Below, piece after piece: positions 1 through 12,672 of a stretch of 64,000 nucleotides of DNA. The notes below the pieces were generated by a model. That model had not been told where the DNA came from. It did no database searches and saw only the letters and a list, made by a program, of their open reading frames with translations. Position 1 is the stretch's first letter, and each line of letters opens with the position of its first letter. The DNA is from Lumbricus rubellus (Eukaryota; Annelida; Clitellata; Crassiclitellata; Lumbricidae), in assembly GCA_945859605.1 (NCBI GenBank), contig OX243814.1, positions 43,157,931 to 43,221,930 of the forward strand. Reading direction: 5' to 3'. The position numbers and the translations under genes are program-made.

Positions 1-183
1 GGAACATTTTATAAAAATGAGCAATTAATTTGTGCCTTTGTTAAAATTCTTTCCTTTATTAATTCATAGTATTTATAGGCCTGTTTACATGCATACCTTC
101 CGGGTGTTTGTCAATAGATAGGTTCGCTATTAACACATTGTCATTAGAGACGAGTAGTGAATTGTTTTATTGTTGTGATGCAG

Positions 184-987
184 ACTGTTTCTGAGGTGAA
201 AGAGATGGAGAGAAACATAGCGATGCTAAGAAAAGCGATCTGTGACAAGGAACTTCCGTTGAAAGTGGCGATGACGAGACTCGAGGAAAGGACACGACGC
301 ATCGATGTTGAACTATGCAATGATCCAGCCATGCAGGGGTAGGCTTATGAATGAGGAGGATTGGGATTCGGGTTTTAATGTAATTTTATGTAATGTAATG
401 ACGACAATTTCTACAATGGGGTGGGAGTTGTGTCTTGTTGTTATGAGGGTATACAGGATCGGGGATCTAATGATGGGGAAATCTGGGTATTTTCATTAGG
501 TGACTTTGGGCTTTATTATTTTAGTAGAATAGTTCAATTAGATTGAAAATATTGGGTTTCTACTAAGGTGCACTTGGGTTTTTATAAGGCTGCAATTGGG
601 GTTTTATGAGGGTGAAATGTTGGTCGTACATCGATGCCACAGAAGTTACTATAATTTGTTTTAGCTCAATCATAATAATAATAATAAATTAATTTAACTA
701 GTTGAACTGATCTTGAATCTTACTCGACGGCGTGCGTTTGTCTCTTGGCTAGGTTGCAGAAGGAGGTGAACGAGATTCGCGAATCGGTTCGTCTTCTCAA
801 ATCGAAACTTCGTGATTCGGAGAACGCCCTCTGTCGATTGCTGAAGACCCGCAGTGCACTGGAAAGCGACATCGCTACGAAGGAACGCAGCATCGAAATC
901 GATTCGAAGAGCTGCATGGGAATGCGCAAGAGCATGCCGATGGATCCGAAAATAGGTCCAATGATCACCATGTCCTCGCTTCCATGA
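184..987 (+). CDS. Tektin family protein, C-terminal exons (gene cut by window start)
   Basis: Two coding exons, 184-338 and 753-987, encode the C-terminal end of a tektin, the coiled-coil filament protein inside ciliary and flagellar doublet microtubules. The first exon follows an acceptor ending TGATGCAG and reads TVSEVKEMERNIAMLRKAIC, then RTRRIDVELCND, which matches the conserved tektin nonapeptide (usually RPNVELCRD). It leaves at GG|GTAGGC in phase 2. The second exon enters after GGCTAG, completes a glycine codon and continues LQKEVNEIRESV, DSENALCRLLKTR and SKSCMGMRKSMP, the usual tektin C-terminal pattern, before TGA at 985-987. The phases match exactly. Upstream exons must lie before base 1. 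Which tektin paralogue it is cannot be settled from about 130 residues; the CMGMRK ending looks most like the tektin-3/4 group. The nonapeptide is altered (RIDVELCND), which may be lineage drift. Confidence 0.88.
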
Positions 988-1039
988 AGCATGAATTATA
1001 TTATATCCAATGAACAACACTTTAAAGTATTATCATTTA

Positions 1040-1345
1040 CCATCACCACCAACTTTGCAACCACCACCATCACTATCATTGCCATTTACATCACCCCAAG
1101 CATCATTACCACTACCACCACATCCACCACAGTACAAGCACCATCACCGGCCACCACTACCATCCCCACTGGTACAACCACCACCCACCACCACTGCCAT
1201 CACCACCGCTGCAACCACCACCCACCACCACTGCCATCACCACCGCTGCAACCACCACCCACCACCACTGCCATCACCACCAATACAACAGCAACCACCC
1301 ACCACCACTGCCATCAACACCGGTACAACAACCACCACCACAGTC
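1040..1345 (+). repeat. ACC-rich minisatellite, 37-bp period, downstream of tektin
   Basis: Imperfect (CCA)n DNA contains a higher-order tandem unit of 37 bp beginning CAACCACCACCC, starting at 1175, 1212 and 1249, with a fourth more diverged copy near 1292. It begins about 50 bases after the tektin stop codon, so it may lie in the 3' UTR. The proline/threonine/histidine-rich open frames through it are composition artefacts. Confidence 0.8.
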
Positions 1346-2518
1346 TGCTGCCATTACTATGTGCAATGCTATTAAGACCATTATTATTATTATTATTATT
1401 CGACATTAAATATGCATTTTAATTCCATTGAGTAAAAATACCTTCAATACCTTTTCTGTAATACATCATAATATGTTTCTCTCGTGCATGAACTGTCTAA
1501 ACGCTATGCACAGTCCTATTATGCAAGTGTGTGAAGCGCAATGAACTCATATTACTTTGATTCCGAAGGACATTTTGCTTACATGTAGGCCTAATTGAAA
1601 ATTTCTGTGATACATGTTCGGTAAGCTTATCTTTTGACATTTTGCTTTGCTTGTTATCTGTGCTAAAATTCACCAGCGTGTCGTGAGTGCATCATTCATT
1701 AGCGAATCTCCTTTACAGTATTATACTTCTTTACAGTGCTAGTAACTGCACTATAGTTATAAGGTAGACCTATTATACTAGTCATTTTTACGTTGCAATT
1801 TAATGGATTCATGATTTATTGATTTAACTATTAGGTTACTAAATGTTTCTTGTTGCTCATTGCAGTAATTGCACCTGAAGTTTATCCGTTTGTTTGCAAT
1901 GAACCTGAAAAGTTCTGTTTGATGTTGTAATATGTATAATTAGGCCTATATATAGGTCTAATTATACATTTATATTTCTTTTAACGGAATAGAATAGCAC
2001 TCGTGAACGTGTATCTCAGACTATTATCTTCTCTATTTCTTTTATTATAATCGCAGAAGAATTTATTCTTGAATGCCACTTTCAAACGTTTCTAAATTTC
2101 AAGCAAAGTTTACTTACGTAGACCTAAGTTTCGAAAGAACTATGCTTTTCCATGCACAAGGCAGCCATAGGCTACATTGTAGGCAGTGGCGTAGTTAGCT
2201 TTTCGTGGGCCCGTGTGCAGTGGTCCTGCACGGGCCCCTGTTTTACCTTGCAAGGTCGGTATCTTGGCACTATACTTAAATTCAAAATCATCAAATTTAA
2301 TCAATATCATTGCAACACAATTCACACATTATGCTCTAATGAATTTTGAAACGGAACGCTGTAAGAATGAGACTGAAAAATAATTTAACTATAATTACCA
2401 TTATATGACTATAAATTTATATATAGGCCTAGGCTCACAGTTTTATAACCGTAGCATAGTCTATAGGCCTATAGTGAATTCTCAATGAATTTAAAAGCTA
2501 CATCACGTGGCAAACTTA

Positions 2519-2666
2519 GGTTGTCATTTATAGTATTGTTCAATTTTGTTTCTCCTGATTTCGGGGTGACAGCTCAGATGAGTTAAGAGAAATATTAGAA
2601 TTGTGGAAAAAGAACTAGGGTCAGTTTATAATCCACGTGGATTTGGGGCGTGAAAATGTACAAGAA
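2519..2666 (+). repeat. Dispersed repeat family, copy 1
   Basis: About 148 bp starting GGTTGTCATTTATAGTATTG is nearly identical to 3761-3909. Both run through TGACAGCTCAGATGAGTTAA and CAGTTTATAATCCACGTGG. The family continues in this copy to about 2740 (GCGATTCTCACTCTGG), and that longer part is recognisable again, more diverged, at about 43391-43516. No terminal inverted repeats or poly(A) tail were seen, so the class is unknown. Confidence 0.8.
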
Positions 2667-3329
2667 GACATACCAATGTAGCCCTAAGAAAGACTCGAGG
2701 TTTAATACCACTCAGCCCCCAGCGATTCTCACTCTGGTTGGGGAGATGCCGGATAACTACCGTTACTATATCCAGCAAACGACCGGAATACTCGATCATA
2801 CCTGTGACAAGTTGGAAGATTCCGGGCATATATCGTTTAATTACGTTACAAGAGTATGTCAGACAGGCGGACATAATAAATGATAATACAGTTATCCTAA
2901 ACGACAGCATTAGGGGTATGCGCTCTTAACTTTTGCATAGAAAAGTGAATGAGCCAAATGAAATCTTATGCCGCGGTTTGATTCACTTCATGTTCGCAAC
3001 TTAAGACTGTATTAGCCTACCCCGACTGATAGGCTTTATGATCGTTTAAGCACTTACGTCATCCGGCAATTTAACCACCTTGATTTGACACCAAACAAAC
3101 AAGTTAAAGACGTTCAGTAGTTTTGCTTGCCAACAAGGCCTAACAGCACTGCGGTTGGCAGAGGTTGGCTAGTAAAATATCGAAGTAGGCCTAGATCTAA
3201 TTAAAGAGTGCTCACTACATCTGTCACAAAAAAATAATGCGAATTATAATTAAGATAAATTAATATTTTATCACTCTCTGTGGGCCCTGGAGGTCGTGTG
3301 CACACGACCCACCATGTGTGCACTGCACA

Positions 3330-3384
3330 CGTGCCACCATGTGTGCACTGTGCAGTGTGTGCACAGTGCACACATGGTGGCACG
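3330..3384. repeat. Perfect 25-bp inverted repeat (hairpin)
   Basis: Bases 3330-3354 (starting CGTGCCACCATGTGTGCACT) are the exact reverse complement of 3360-3384, with a 5-base spacer GTGTG. The arm is itself partly duplicated just upstream (CCACCATGTGTGCACTGCAC around 3311), so the structure may have arisen by template switching in a GTGCAC-rich tract. Confidence 0.9.
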
Positions 3385-3760
3385 ATGATACCTCAGCTGA
3401 GATACTGTGAATTTCGTTTTTGGTTTTTACCCATGTTCCCGACAGATACGGTTTCCTAGCTTCTAGATAATTATATTAGAATATATTGTCAGGATGCAAA
3501 AATAGGTGTTAGGCTAACTCAAAAATGAAAATATTGAGTAGGCCTAACTGTCTTTTTGCTTAGCCCGGCAGTGTAATAATTATCACATTCAAAATGAGTT
3601 GGTGGACAGTGGACACAATGTCATAATAGTCAATTAAATAGGACGAGATGAGACACACTAATAGGCTATTACGATATCGATAGGAAGTTTATTTTAAACA
3701 TATACAATGTAGACAAAATTGTCAAAAATTTACAATTTTAATACAATTTTGAGGTAAATG

Positions 3761-3909
3761 GGTTGTCATTTATAGTATTGTTCAATTTTGTTTTTCCTGA
3801 TTTCGGTGTGACAGCTCAGATGAGTTAAGAGAAATATTAGAATTGTAGAAAAAAGAACTGGGGTCAGTTTATAATCCACGTGGATTCGGGGTGTGAAAAT
3901 GTACAAGAA
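3761..3909 (+). repeat. Dispersed repeat family, copy 2
   Basis: Nearly identical to 2519-2666, in the same orientation, 1.24 kb downstream. It is followed by CTCTGTGGGCCCCTGGAG, which also occurs, slightly changed, near 3277, so a longer local duplication with rearranged interior is possible. Confidence 0.8.
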
Positions 3910-4359
3910 TGTACCATCTCTGTGGGCCCCTGGAGTGGTAAAAGGGTGACGACTTGTATTTTAAGTCAGTGAGCACTATAAACAAACAAAAGCTATAATA
4001 GCCATTATGCTAATCAGCAATTGAGCGAAGTCTATACTTGAACTTTGCCTCTGGGCACATACAAGTAGGCCTAGGTCTGCTATCACTCCGCATGTGGTCA
4101 AATATAGTTAATAATTATTGTTCAGTAGGCTATACAGCACTACATAGTACATATTCGTGCACATGATTGAAGGTCCCTGCGTAAGCTGACGCCGATAATA
4201 CGGAGGAATTTAAGCGTCCTTGAACCATTCTTTGTAATTTTCGGTAAATTTTAGGACACGACATTTGTAACTAAAGACACATTAGGCTAAATCAGGATTT
4301 ATCATTGCGTTCGGGTCGTTGCCAGCTGTAGAGTGAACAAAGTCGTAGATAAGTAGCGG

Positions 4360-7300
4360 ATGTCTCTTAGGATATTAGACGCCAATAAGATGCAGTCAGA
4401 AACAACGGTTACTCAGGATAACTCAGAGGATACAGAGATGGTGCAGAAGATATCAACTTCCGAAGATATACAGGCGGCCCAAACGACATCCTCCTCAGAA
4501 GACATACAGTTGAAAGATTTTGAGAATAATCCAGACATCTGGGATGCGGATACAGCAACAAAGACGGACCCAATGATCCGGAACGAGAAAGAGCCAACCG
4601 GAACCATTCCATCTCTTCAGTTTGTCTCTGAGACAGAACCGATATCTGATTGCATTTGTCGCAGACGTCCGATTGATTTGACAAAACGACAAATCATGAA
4701 AAACGTGCTCCTCATATCTTTTGTCTTTCTGTTGAACTTCACAGCCTTCATAGGTTTGGCGACCATTCAGAGCAGTTTGCATATTCAGAAGGGCATGGGA
4801 GTCATCAACATGGCAGTTGGCAGCATCACCATATCTCTGTCTAGTCTCTTCCTGCCCAGGATCGTCATTCGCCTGCTCGGTCATAAATGGTGCATGTGCG
4901 TGTCGCTGATTGGGTTCTTGTTTTGGATGGTGGCAAATGGGTTTGGAGTCTGGGCAACGATGCTACCTGCCAGTGTCATCCTCGGCTTCTGCGAGTCCAC
5001 GCTTTTTACGGCCCTGTCGTCCTACCTAACTATCCTTGCAAGACACTACGCATTCAAGGCCAGCCAAGATACGGCGCCCATCACGAGTCTGTTTTTCGGG
5101 ATCTTCCAAGCAATTTACGTCTGCAGTAAGCAAGTAATTTATTTTTTATTTTTTAAAGTTGCATCTTTTAAAAAATACCCGCCTGTTCTCATTTTTGATA
5201 CCAAAGCCTAAGAATATGAAAATCTAAATTATTATGGTTATCCACCAATAAGATAAAGTTGTAAAAGCTTGATGAGCTACATGAAGCATATTTCTGGATC
5301 TATTATTAATTTATTGACCACTGAAGTTTAATTATGTCTTTAAAAATGCAATTACATCAACAGAGACAATTTATCCACTTCGTTAGAAATTAATTTGTGT
5401 AGATCTACTACTCGTATTTGGATAATACAGTTCACTAGGTTGACCCAATTATCTTGACCATATCTACAATTAGCTACTGTGCAGAGTAATCATCGAATGT
5501 TAGTAGCCTTTACCTTCAAATTTACTCCAACAGGTAGTATCTTCGGATCGATTATTTCGTCCTCTATTTTGGGTCAATCCTCCTCATCTTCATCCTTTTC
5601 TGATTATTACAATCAGACGACTGATCTGGATGATGAACAGTTGCTCGAATGGTGCGGACTGAACGACTGTCCAGGTTCCTCATCCAACAGCACTCTCTTC
5701 ACAAGACCACCTTCAGCTGTGGTATGTACTGTGCACCGCTACATCTAGACAATTAATACAGCACCTTTTGCTCTAGACCTTTCAAAATCTGTTAACCCAC
5801 GAAAGTAGGTCAACATACACTCGTAGATACGGTGGGAGCAACTATCAGTGTTAATTGTATTTAGGAAACGAGTTCAGCCAAATTTATTCGCTAACGGAAC
5901 CTTGACGTGACTCAGTTAAAGGTAGTAAACAGTTGGCAATGCAAGCTTGTTACTTGACCTTCATTTTACCTTAATTCTGAGGCGCTAATTTAAAATTCGT
6001 ATTAATAAATGTCTTTCTCTTTCACCTAACTGTGCCATCAATATCATTGTGGCCGGGTACCACGAGCGACGTGCGGTGATGATAGGCTACCCACCTAGAT
6101 ATTTTCTTTTAAAGAATTTTTCATCATTTTGCTCCATTGCGTGACGTGTCCCCCACATTGTGCTCATATAAATGGCAGATTTAGATACCGTACTTATTTA
6201 TTTTAAAAACTCGGTCTCCACTTGATCGTCAACCATATCAACCATATAATTTTTTTATTCATTATTAAATGTAAATATTAATGATCGACTACTGACCCTT
6301 TCTATCACAAACCATCGGAGTTCTAAGTTATAAGTTATTATGTTATTATTAGTTAATTATTATAAGTTTGGCGTAGGCTACTATAATTGTGCTAACTCTT
6401 TTCACTGTAGATCTGGACTTTGGTCGGAGTCTATGTAGCCATTTGTATGGCTGCTCTCCTCATCTGCTGTGTCTTCATTGATCCTCTTCCGAGGTCATGG
6501 GTTCGAAACCCACAATCAGATTCCACCAACATCCGCAAGATGGTGACATCGTCACTGAAGGCAACTGCTAAACAAATGCGTCATGTGAAACAATTGCTGC
6601 TGATTCCTATCACCATGTACACTGGAATTCAAATTACCTTTATTGAGGCCGAGTACACGAAAGTAAGTATGTGCAGTGAGTATGTGAATTGGTCATCTGC
6701 TACTGCTACTGTTACTCGTGCTGCTACAATGTCATGTATATTCCACTAATTTTACTACCACGATTATAAATTCAAATTGCGACTGGTATTTATAGCCTAC
6801 TGGTATTTATAGCCTACCGGCGGTCCGGGTTCGATTCCCGGTCGGTCGGTTTATCAGAGATTAATTTCTCGGATCCCTACTGCGGGTGGCTCGGTCGCAA
6901 TATAAACGTGGAGTGAGGTTGTACTCTGCCTCCGACACTAATCATCTTCGATATGAAACAGTGTCGATAAGCCCGAATACAACAACATAGCCTATCGCAA
7001 TCGGTTCCTGCGCGATTGTTACTTTCTGTTGTGTTTCTTACGATGAGAAGTGACGGATTGAACGTGGGCCACATTATTTTTGTTTGTGTTTTGATAGTCG
7101 TTCGTGTCGTGTTTTCTGGCCATTTCGATGGTTGGCTGGTGTCTGATCCCAGCCTCAATCTGCAAATCAATCGGATCTTTCCTCAGCGGCAAGGTCACCA
7201 AGTACACCGGTGTTATTCTTCGGTAAGAAAGAGAAAGATGACTACTTCTTTACCAGACTTTTAGGTCTTGAAATTGTTTTGAACTGCAAATCGGGTCTGG

Positions 7301-8630
7301 CAATCAGGGCCGGATTAAGGCATGTTCAACATGTTCGGCCGAACAGGGGCCCCCACACTTTAGGGGCCCCACACATGGAAAGAAAAATATTTTTAAAGAA
7401 AAAATTGATATGTTTTGAAGAAAGTTCGACAAAATGATTAAAAAGGTCATAGGCTAAGCTATTTTAACAGGGAAAATCATCGGTATTATAATTATTCTAT
7501 AGAAATTTTGACCAAACGACTAAACATTCATCAGATGTTTTGGCCGAAGATCCCAAAAAAAATTTCCGAACAGGGCCCTCTACATTTCTTTTTTGTTTTG
7601 GGGTCAAGATGATCCGCGTTCTCTCACACTGCATGCTGCAGAAGCCTGTCTCTTTAAGTGTCTCCTTAACACCCTTTCAAAGTCTCCTGTATGACCGTTC
7701 TCGGTTAGGCGGACGGGCCACTGAATAATAATGATTTTACTTGATTTATTTTTGTGTTACCAGGTTTACTGATGGACCTGAGCTTCCAGTTGACTCTGTG
7801 GCTGTGGACTCCTTCCGGTAATCAAGTGTCTCTCTTCTTCATCGTTCCTGTCTTCAGCGCATTGGCCGACTCCGTTTGGTCGGTCCAGGTCAAAGGTAAG
7901 AATAGCCTTCAGCATATGAAAGAACGTCTAGATTCTCATTTCAAAGAAACATTCAATAATTAATAGGCCTATATTAAACAGACCACCATGTATGTGAATC
8001 ATTGAGCATCAATTTATAATTATAAATGACATTTTATTTTTCAGTTTGTAGTAACTTTGTTATTAATCTTCAGTTCTGAGTGACTTCAGAGTTTCTTATA
8101 ATGTAGTAACTAGAAGGCATTTAAAGTGAACATTTTCTTTTATTCAAATGTTAAAATTTTAAATGATTAAACTACTTTAAATTCAACAATTTAAAATCTC
8201 AACAATGTTTAGGCTACATGCAAGGTGTGCCGCCAATTTTGTTTTGTTTTGCATGTTTAGATTTAGCGTGTACCAAAAGGTTCAGAAACTCTGGGTTAAG
8301 CGATTGTTTGCATTGCAAGTAGGCTAGTTGAAATAAAAAAGAATGATTTTGTAAAATAAAATTTGAAAGAAACAAATACGGTGGTTGTAGCATACTCTTT
8401 GTTTTTCAGCTATCTATGGAGTTCTTTTTTCCGATGACACGGAAGCCGCCTTCTCCTGCTTCCAGGTTTTCCAGTACGGTGGATTTATGATTGCATATTT
8501 CTACAGCAGCTTCCTCTGCACGCGAGTCAAACTTCAGATCCTGACATCGATACTAATCCTGGGTCTCACTCTTATGTTCGTCGTTATCCTCGTCTTCAGA
8601 AGAAACCTTGCAAAGCCACGAAGACACTGA
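4360..8630 (+). CDS. unc93a-like: UNC93-like (UNC93A-type) multi-pass membrane protein
   Basis: Six exons are supported: 4360-5125, 5534-5721, 6411-6662, 7098-7209, 7764-7895 and 8410-8630, giving 556 codons. The ATG is two codons after an in-frame TAG. A hydrophilic, acidic N-terminus of about 110 residues, longer than in vertebrate UNC93A, precedes about 11-12 hydrophobic segments of the major-facilitator fold. Family signatures include MKNVLLISFVFLLNFTAFIG, IQSSLHIQKGMGVI, SIFGSIISSSIL across the exon 1/2 junction, TFIEAEYTK, FLSGKVTKYTG and AIYGVLFSDDTEAAF. The loop in exon 2 has NQT and NST glycosylation sequons. UNC93A-type proteins are poorly characterised; the paralogue UNC93B1 escorts Toll-like receptors. 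All junctions are phase-consistent except exon 4: its best donor by sequence (CG|GTAAGA, ending 7222) breaks the frame with exon 5, whereas a weaker donor ending 7209 (ACCG|GTGTTA) keeps it. Between 7.2 and 7.8 kb I may therefore be missing a small exon. Stop TGA at 8628-8630. Confidence 0.85.
6784..6990 (+). repeat. tRNA-derived SINE fragment in UNC93-like intron 3
   Basis: A tRNA-like T-arm (CCGGG, loop TTCGATT, CCCGG at about 6825-6841) is followed by a body ending CCGACACTAATCATCTTCGA, TATG and CAGTGTCGATAA. The same body pattern (GACACTAAT, CGATATG or TGATATG, CAGTGTCGTTAAAC) recurs near 52180-52230 and 52420-52440. Just before it, TGGTATTTATAGCCTAC is tandemly duplicated. This is a short interspersed element, not a functional tRNA. 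Confidence 0.6.
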
Positions 8631-11074
8631 GGTCCATTAACAACGCGCTCACAACCAGGCTGAATAATATGCTTTAATTATCGGACGGATACAGACACGG
8701 GGAAAGGCAATTTAAAACTGTCGATCTTAGCTTGTGTTGTAGAAGACTAGAGAATATAAACAATGAGTCATCCATGTACATTATGACTTTCATAGGCAAT
8801 TGGTGTAACTAGGAGAATCAAAACAAAAGAAAAACAAAACTTGGCTTAGCATCACGTCGTCTGACAACGTAATTTATGCTGTTTACATCAGTGAACTATG
8901 ATTTTGTAGGGTTATAGTTTTCAACAGGAGACGAGGAACAGAAGTCCCTATTTAATTAAGCTACTCCCAAGTGGATAACACAATCATGCCAGCGAATATT
9001 TAGGAACTTCATATATTTTAGCCATGACATTGTGTATAACATAAGATAACATAACAATACATACAATTACATAGCATGGGCTTTTAAATTGCTCCTACAA
9101 AATCAACAGGGTTACAGGGCATTATTTCAAGTGAATGCTAAATTGGGATCAAAAGCAGGTCAACTACGTATTGCCTACTATCGCGGCTGTTATGTGGGGG
9201 GCTGATAAGATGATGTCCAGACGTGAATGTTGCTACTGTTGAAATTGATTCAACTTAGTCATCATTGACACAGTTTCACAAGCTGCTACCGAATGACCGA
9301 ACAGCACCAAATGTAACGTTTAAGCACCTCTTTTTTAAGCATGACCTCGAAATGCCTATAGGCCCACAGACAACGTATATAGGAATCTCCATTTGAATAG
9401 ATATATTATCGTATTTTCCTGGATGGGTGGAGTCTGTGGGTCTTACTACAACCCAGTTCATACGAACCAGACCATACATTCACTTTAACAACAGTGTTTA
9501 GACCTACTTACATGTATAAAAGATTACGCGGATGTGAAGCTAATGTAATGGTGCTATGTTGTTCTGGCTTGCTCCCACATTGACAGCAGCTGCTGGCATG
9601 CTGTGAAGTCCATAGCCAATTAATGTATGATTCACCAAAATAGTTAATGCCAACAGGCATCAGACATACATGTATTCTGTGTTATTCGTCTAGCGAAGAG
9701 CATGTAGGTCGCGCCGGTGAATAAACTGGTCTCCCTGACGTGGCTTTTGTGGGCCTGAGAAATTCTCGAAGATTTACGTTACATTACATTTACATGTACA
9801 TTAGGCCTACGTCCTACACTTTTGTACAGTACTTAAAAACCATGAGGCGACTGACCACACCCATACAAGACTATTCCCAGGGAGGAGCAATGACAGGAAA
9901 GTCGTAGAAGCCTATAGGCCTATAAAAATATCAAAAATGTTCACTTGTCCACGCAGTCTTCATTTTGTATTCAGTAGTACGGTACCCACCTTGCTCAGGC
10001 TTGCTGGCATTTAGCTCTAATCGCTGCAGCAGTTTGCTGAGTCATTCAATAATAAAACAGTGCAAAGCAATTCTTCTTGTAAGACTTATAATTCCGTTCA
10101 TGTGTGAATACGTTGGTGGCTTTCGAGTGGCGCTCTAGAAATTCGAAGATTACGATTGCGATGATGCCATCAAAATTGCGGCGCTATATTAGGCTAACCA
10201 ATATGGCGAATGATCATAATAAGACAAAGAAAGCTAATACGATATCACGATATAAATATTTTTTGCGACTAATAAATTTATGCATTTTAAATGGATATCA
10301 ACAAATCGATTTAGTGGGCGCAGAAAAACGCCTAACATTATAATAAAATTTGACAATATCTTGTCGTTTTTATGCTCTCAACAGCCTAAAAATGGTTTCG
10401 TCACGAAGATCAACTTGGTCACGATCTGATTTAAAAAAAAGATAACTAACATTGAAGTTGTCTGACGGTTGGCATGTAGGCCTACACGCTTAATTAACTA
10501 AGCTTATCGGTTCTAAAATAAGGCATGGGACTCGATCTATGCTCAGAGCAATAACTAATTAGCGATCAAATTTAATATTGAAATATTCTTTAGGCTGGTA
10601 ACCAAAAATCATCCATCGACCTATAATGTAATTAGGCCTATGTAATTGCGTATAATTAGAAATAATACAGGCATAATTGCCATTACTTGGTTTGACATAG
10701 AATTAATGCTGTCTGCTATTATATAAAGCGCACAATGATAATGACCACGCCATTAATTGCACAGGCTCTTAATTAAGGCATTTTCTAAGTAGCCTACATG
10801 TACTGTAGGTCCTAATTGATCTAAATTGACGTCAATATTCTTTGGCAGTGAAACAGAAAACCCTAACCGGCATACAATGTTACATTATACTTGAATAATT
10901 TGTATACTTATGTATAAAATTATATTAATTCGACAAACTATAATTGGTTTCATCATAGGTTTACATAAATCGCTTTGACCTGATTCCAAATGAAGCTTCG
11001 GCCAAAAGAGAACACCAACAGCAATGCTATAACGAATCTAATTGACGTTCCAATAAACGCAATTATTGACTATG
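8631..11074. other. Gene-free region downstream of UNC93-like gene
   Basis: AT-rich intergenic DNA of about 2.4 kb, including the 3' UTR of the UNC93-like gene. No canonical AATAAA was seen close after the stop. TAGGCCTA and TACATGTA words are frequent (for example near 9505, 9794 and 9916). I see no exon, RNA gene or clear transposon end. Confidence 0.5.
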
Positions 11075-11082
11075 ACAGTATG

Positions 11083-11376
11083 CAGAGGCGTATGGGACAT
11101 TTCAGGAGTGGGGGGGGGGGGCAAAAGTTTAACTTTTGCCCGAAAAATCTGAAGACTTTTTTCTGTCCGGCCGAAAATTCCCGTAACTTTTGACTTTTTC
11201 CGCCCGAAAAAATATCTGACGACCTTTTTTTTTTTTTTTTTAGTCGTCAGGTCGAAATTTTGAAATTTCTTAATACATTTTAAAACTTTTCCCGGGATGC
11301 TTGCCCGAAAAACCAGACTTGCCCGAAATTTGGGGGGGCATTTGCCCCCTCTGGACCCCCGTCTCCTACGCCTATG
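11083..11376. mobile_element. hAT-like non-autonomous element (MITE)
   Basis: The 294-bp segment begins CAGAGGCGTATGGGAC and ends GTCTCCTACGCCTATG, imperfect terminal inverted repeats in the hAT style (CA.AGGCGTA). It is flanked by an 8-bp direct repeat ACAGTATG (11075-11082 and 11377-11384), the target-site length of hAT transposases. The inside is low complexity: a G10 run, repeated GCCCGAAA blocks and a T18 run. It has no coding capacity. Confidence 0.75.
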
Positions 11377-11646
11377 ACAGTATGACTAATGGACGAACAC
11401 TGCCGACAGAGATGTCGGAAGTTCACATGTCCTTAAACTTTCCAATGCAGAGATATATTTCTAAAACTGTTGCTTTCACTTGCTATAAAATTATAGCAGG
11501 GTGAACCGTTCAGAGGCGCTCCCAGTGCGCAAGGCTTCGCGAGAATAAACAGGTTTTGAGAAGAGACAAAGCAGAGAAGAGACTAGGCCTACCAGAGAGA
11601 AGCGTAGAGCGAACAGAAGGAGAAAGGGCATTCCAAAAGAAGGATT

Positions 11647-11713
11647 ATGATGACGAGGATGATGAGAACGACGATGACGATGATGATGATGATGACGACG
11701 ACGACGACGATCC
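11647..11713 (+). repeat. (GAT/GAC)n microsatellite
   Basis: Imperfect trinucleotide repeat that produces an artificial poly-aspartate reading frame. Confidence 0.9.
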
Positions 11714-12004
11714 GATGATGATAGACCTAATCAATGACGATGATAACATTATTTTTATTATTAAAAAAATTAGTATCATTATTATTATCGCTGTTATTAT
11801 TACCAGTGCTGCTACAGCCACCACTAGGCCTACTACTAGATTATTACTGGGCAAAAGTGGGCATATATTTTATAATTATTATAGGCCTACCTACTTCAAT
11901 GTAATCCTAAATGTAGACCTGTGTGACTAATTTGGTTAGGCATTACCCATTCGCTTCCTTTGTGTGAGCCCTGCAGTAGTAAACCTATAAGTAGGTCAAG
12001 AGTT

Positions 12005-12118
12005 CTCTGTCTCTGTCCCTGTCTCTGTCTCAGTCTCTGTCTCTGTCTCTGTCACTGTCACTGTCTCTGTCTCTGTCTCTGTCTGTCTGCCTGTCTGTCT
12101 GTCTGTCTCTCTCTCTCG
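12005..12118 (+). repeat. (CTGTCT)n/(CTGT)n microsatellite
   Basis: Tandem CTCTGT hexamers grade into CTGT tetramers and end in (CT)n. Confidence 0.9.
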
Positions 12119-12672
12119 CAGTAGACGCTGAAAAATTCCCGAGGCTCACTCTAGCCTGGCGCGAACGTAGCCCCGTGTGTTGCTGCGCTGGAATGCACAT
12201 GTGTTGATATGGCTGCTTGCTGAGAGGGGCCAACTCTGGCTGTGGACAGTTCCAACGTAATTCGTAATGGTTAGATGCAACAAAAACATCACCGCGGTAA
12301 ATAATATTGTACTTGTTCAACTTGGACCGGGCTTTGACTCCACGCGTCCTGGAGGAGGGGGGTTGAATCTAATAAAAAAAATGGTGTCATTTTATTTCTC
12401 CTGCGCCGTAACTTACACTCGTGTTGGTTATTTCGAATTTACCTCCAACTTTCTAAAAATTAAAATTCTACGGGGTGTTGATGTAGCGCATTATAATTAA
12501 TCTGTATAAGAAAATCAGATGATACTGATAGTCGCTGAAGTCGTAACCGTAATCAAGCTTTCTTTATAGCACCCAAAAGGCGAAGTTGCGAAAGCACAAG
12601 CGCTAAACCAACAAATAGGCCTACATGTACATTGCCAGGGCAGTAAGGTCAGATTTGATTCCAGGTTTCTGG

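Larger units (their letters stand above)
1430..4359. other. Intergenic region between tektin and UNC93-like gene
   Basis: About 2.9 kb of AT-rich DNA with no recognisable coding exon. It holds two copies of a dispersed repeat (2519-2666 and 3761-3909), a perfect hairpin (3330-3384) and a stretch near 2186 starting CAGTGGCGTAGTTAGC, which resembles the end of a hAT-type MITE but has no matching partner end that I could find. The promoter of the UNC93-like gene should be in the last part; no TATA box or initiator stands out. Confidence 0.6.

Noticed and set aside
7308..7724. Possible hAT-type element starting CAGGGCCGGATTAAGG and ending GGACGGGCCACTG
   Set aside because: The end sequences are only loosely inverted and no 8-bp target duplication is visible, so I do not call it.
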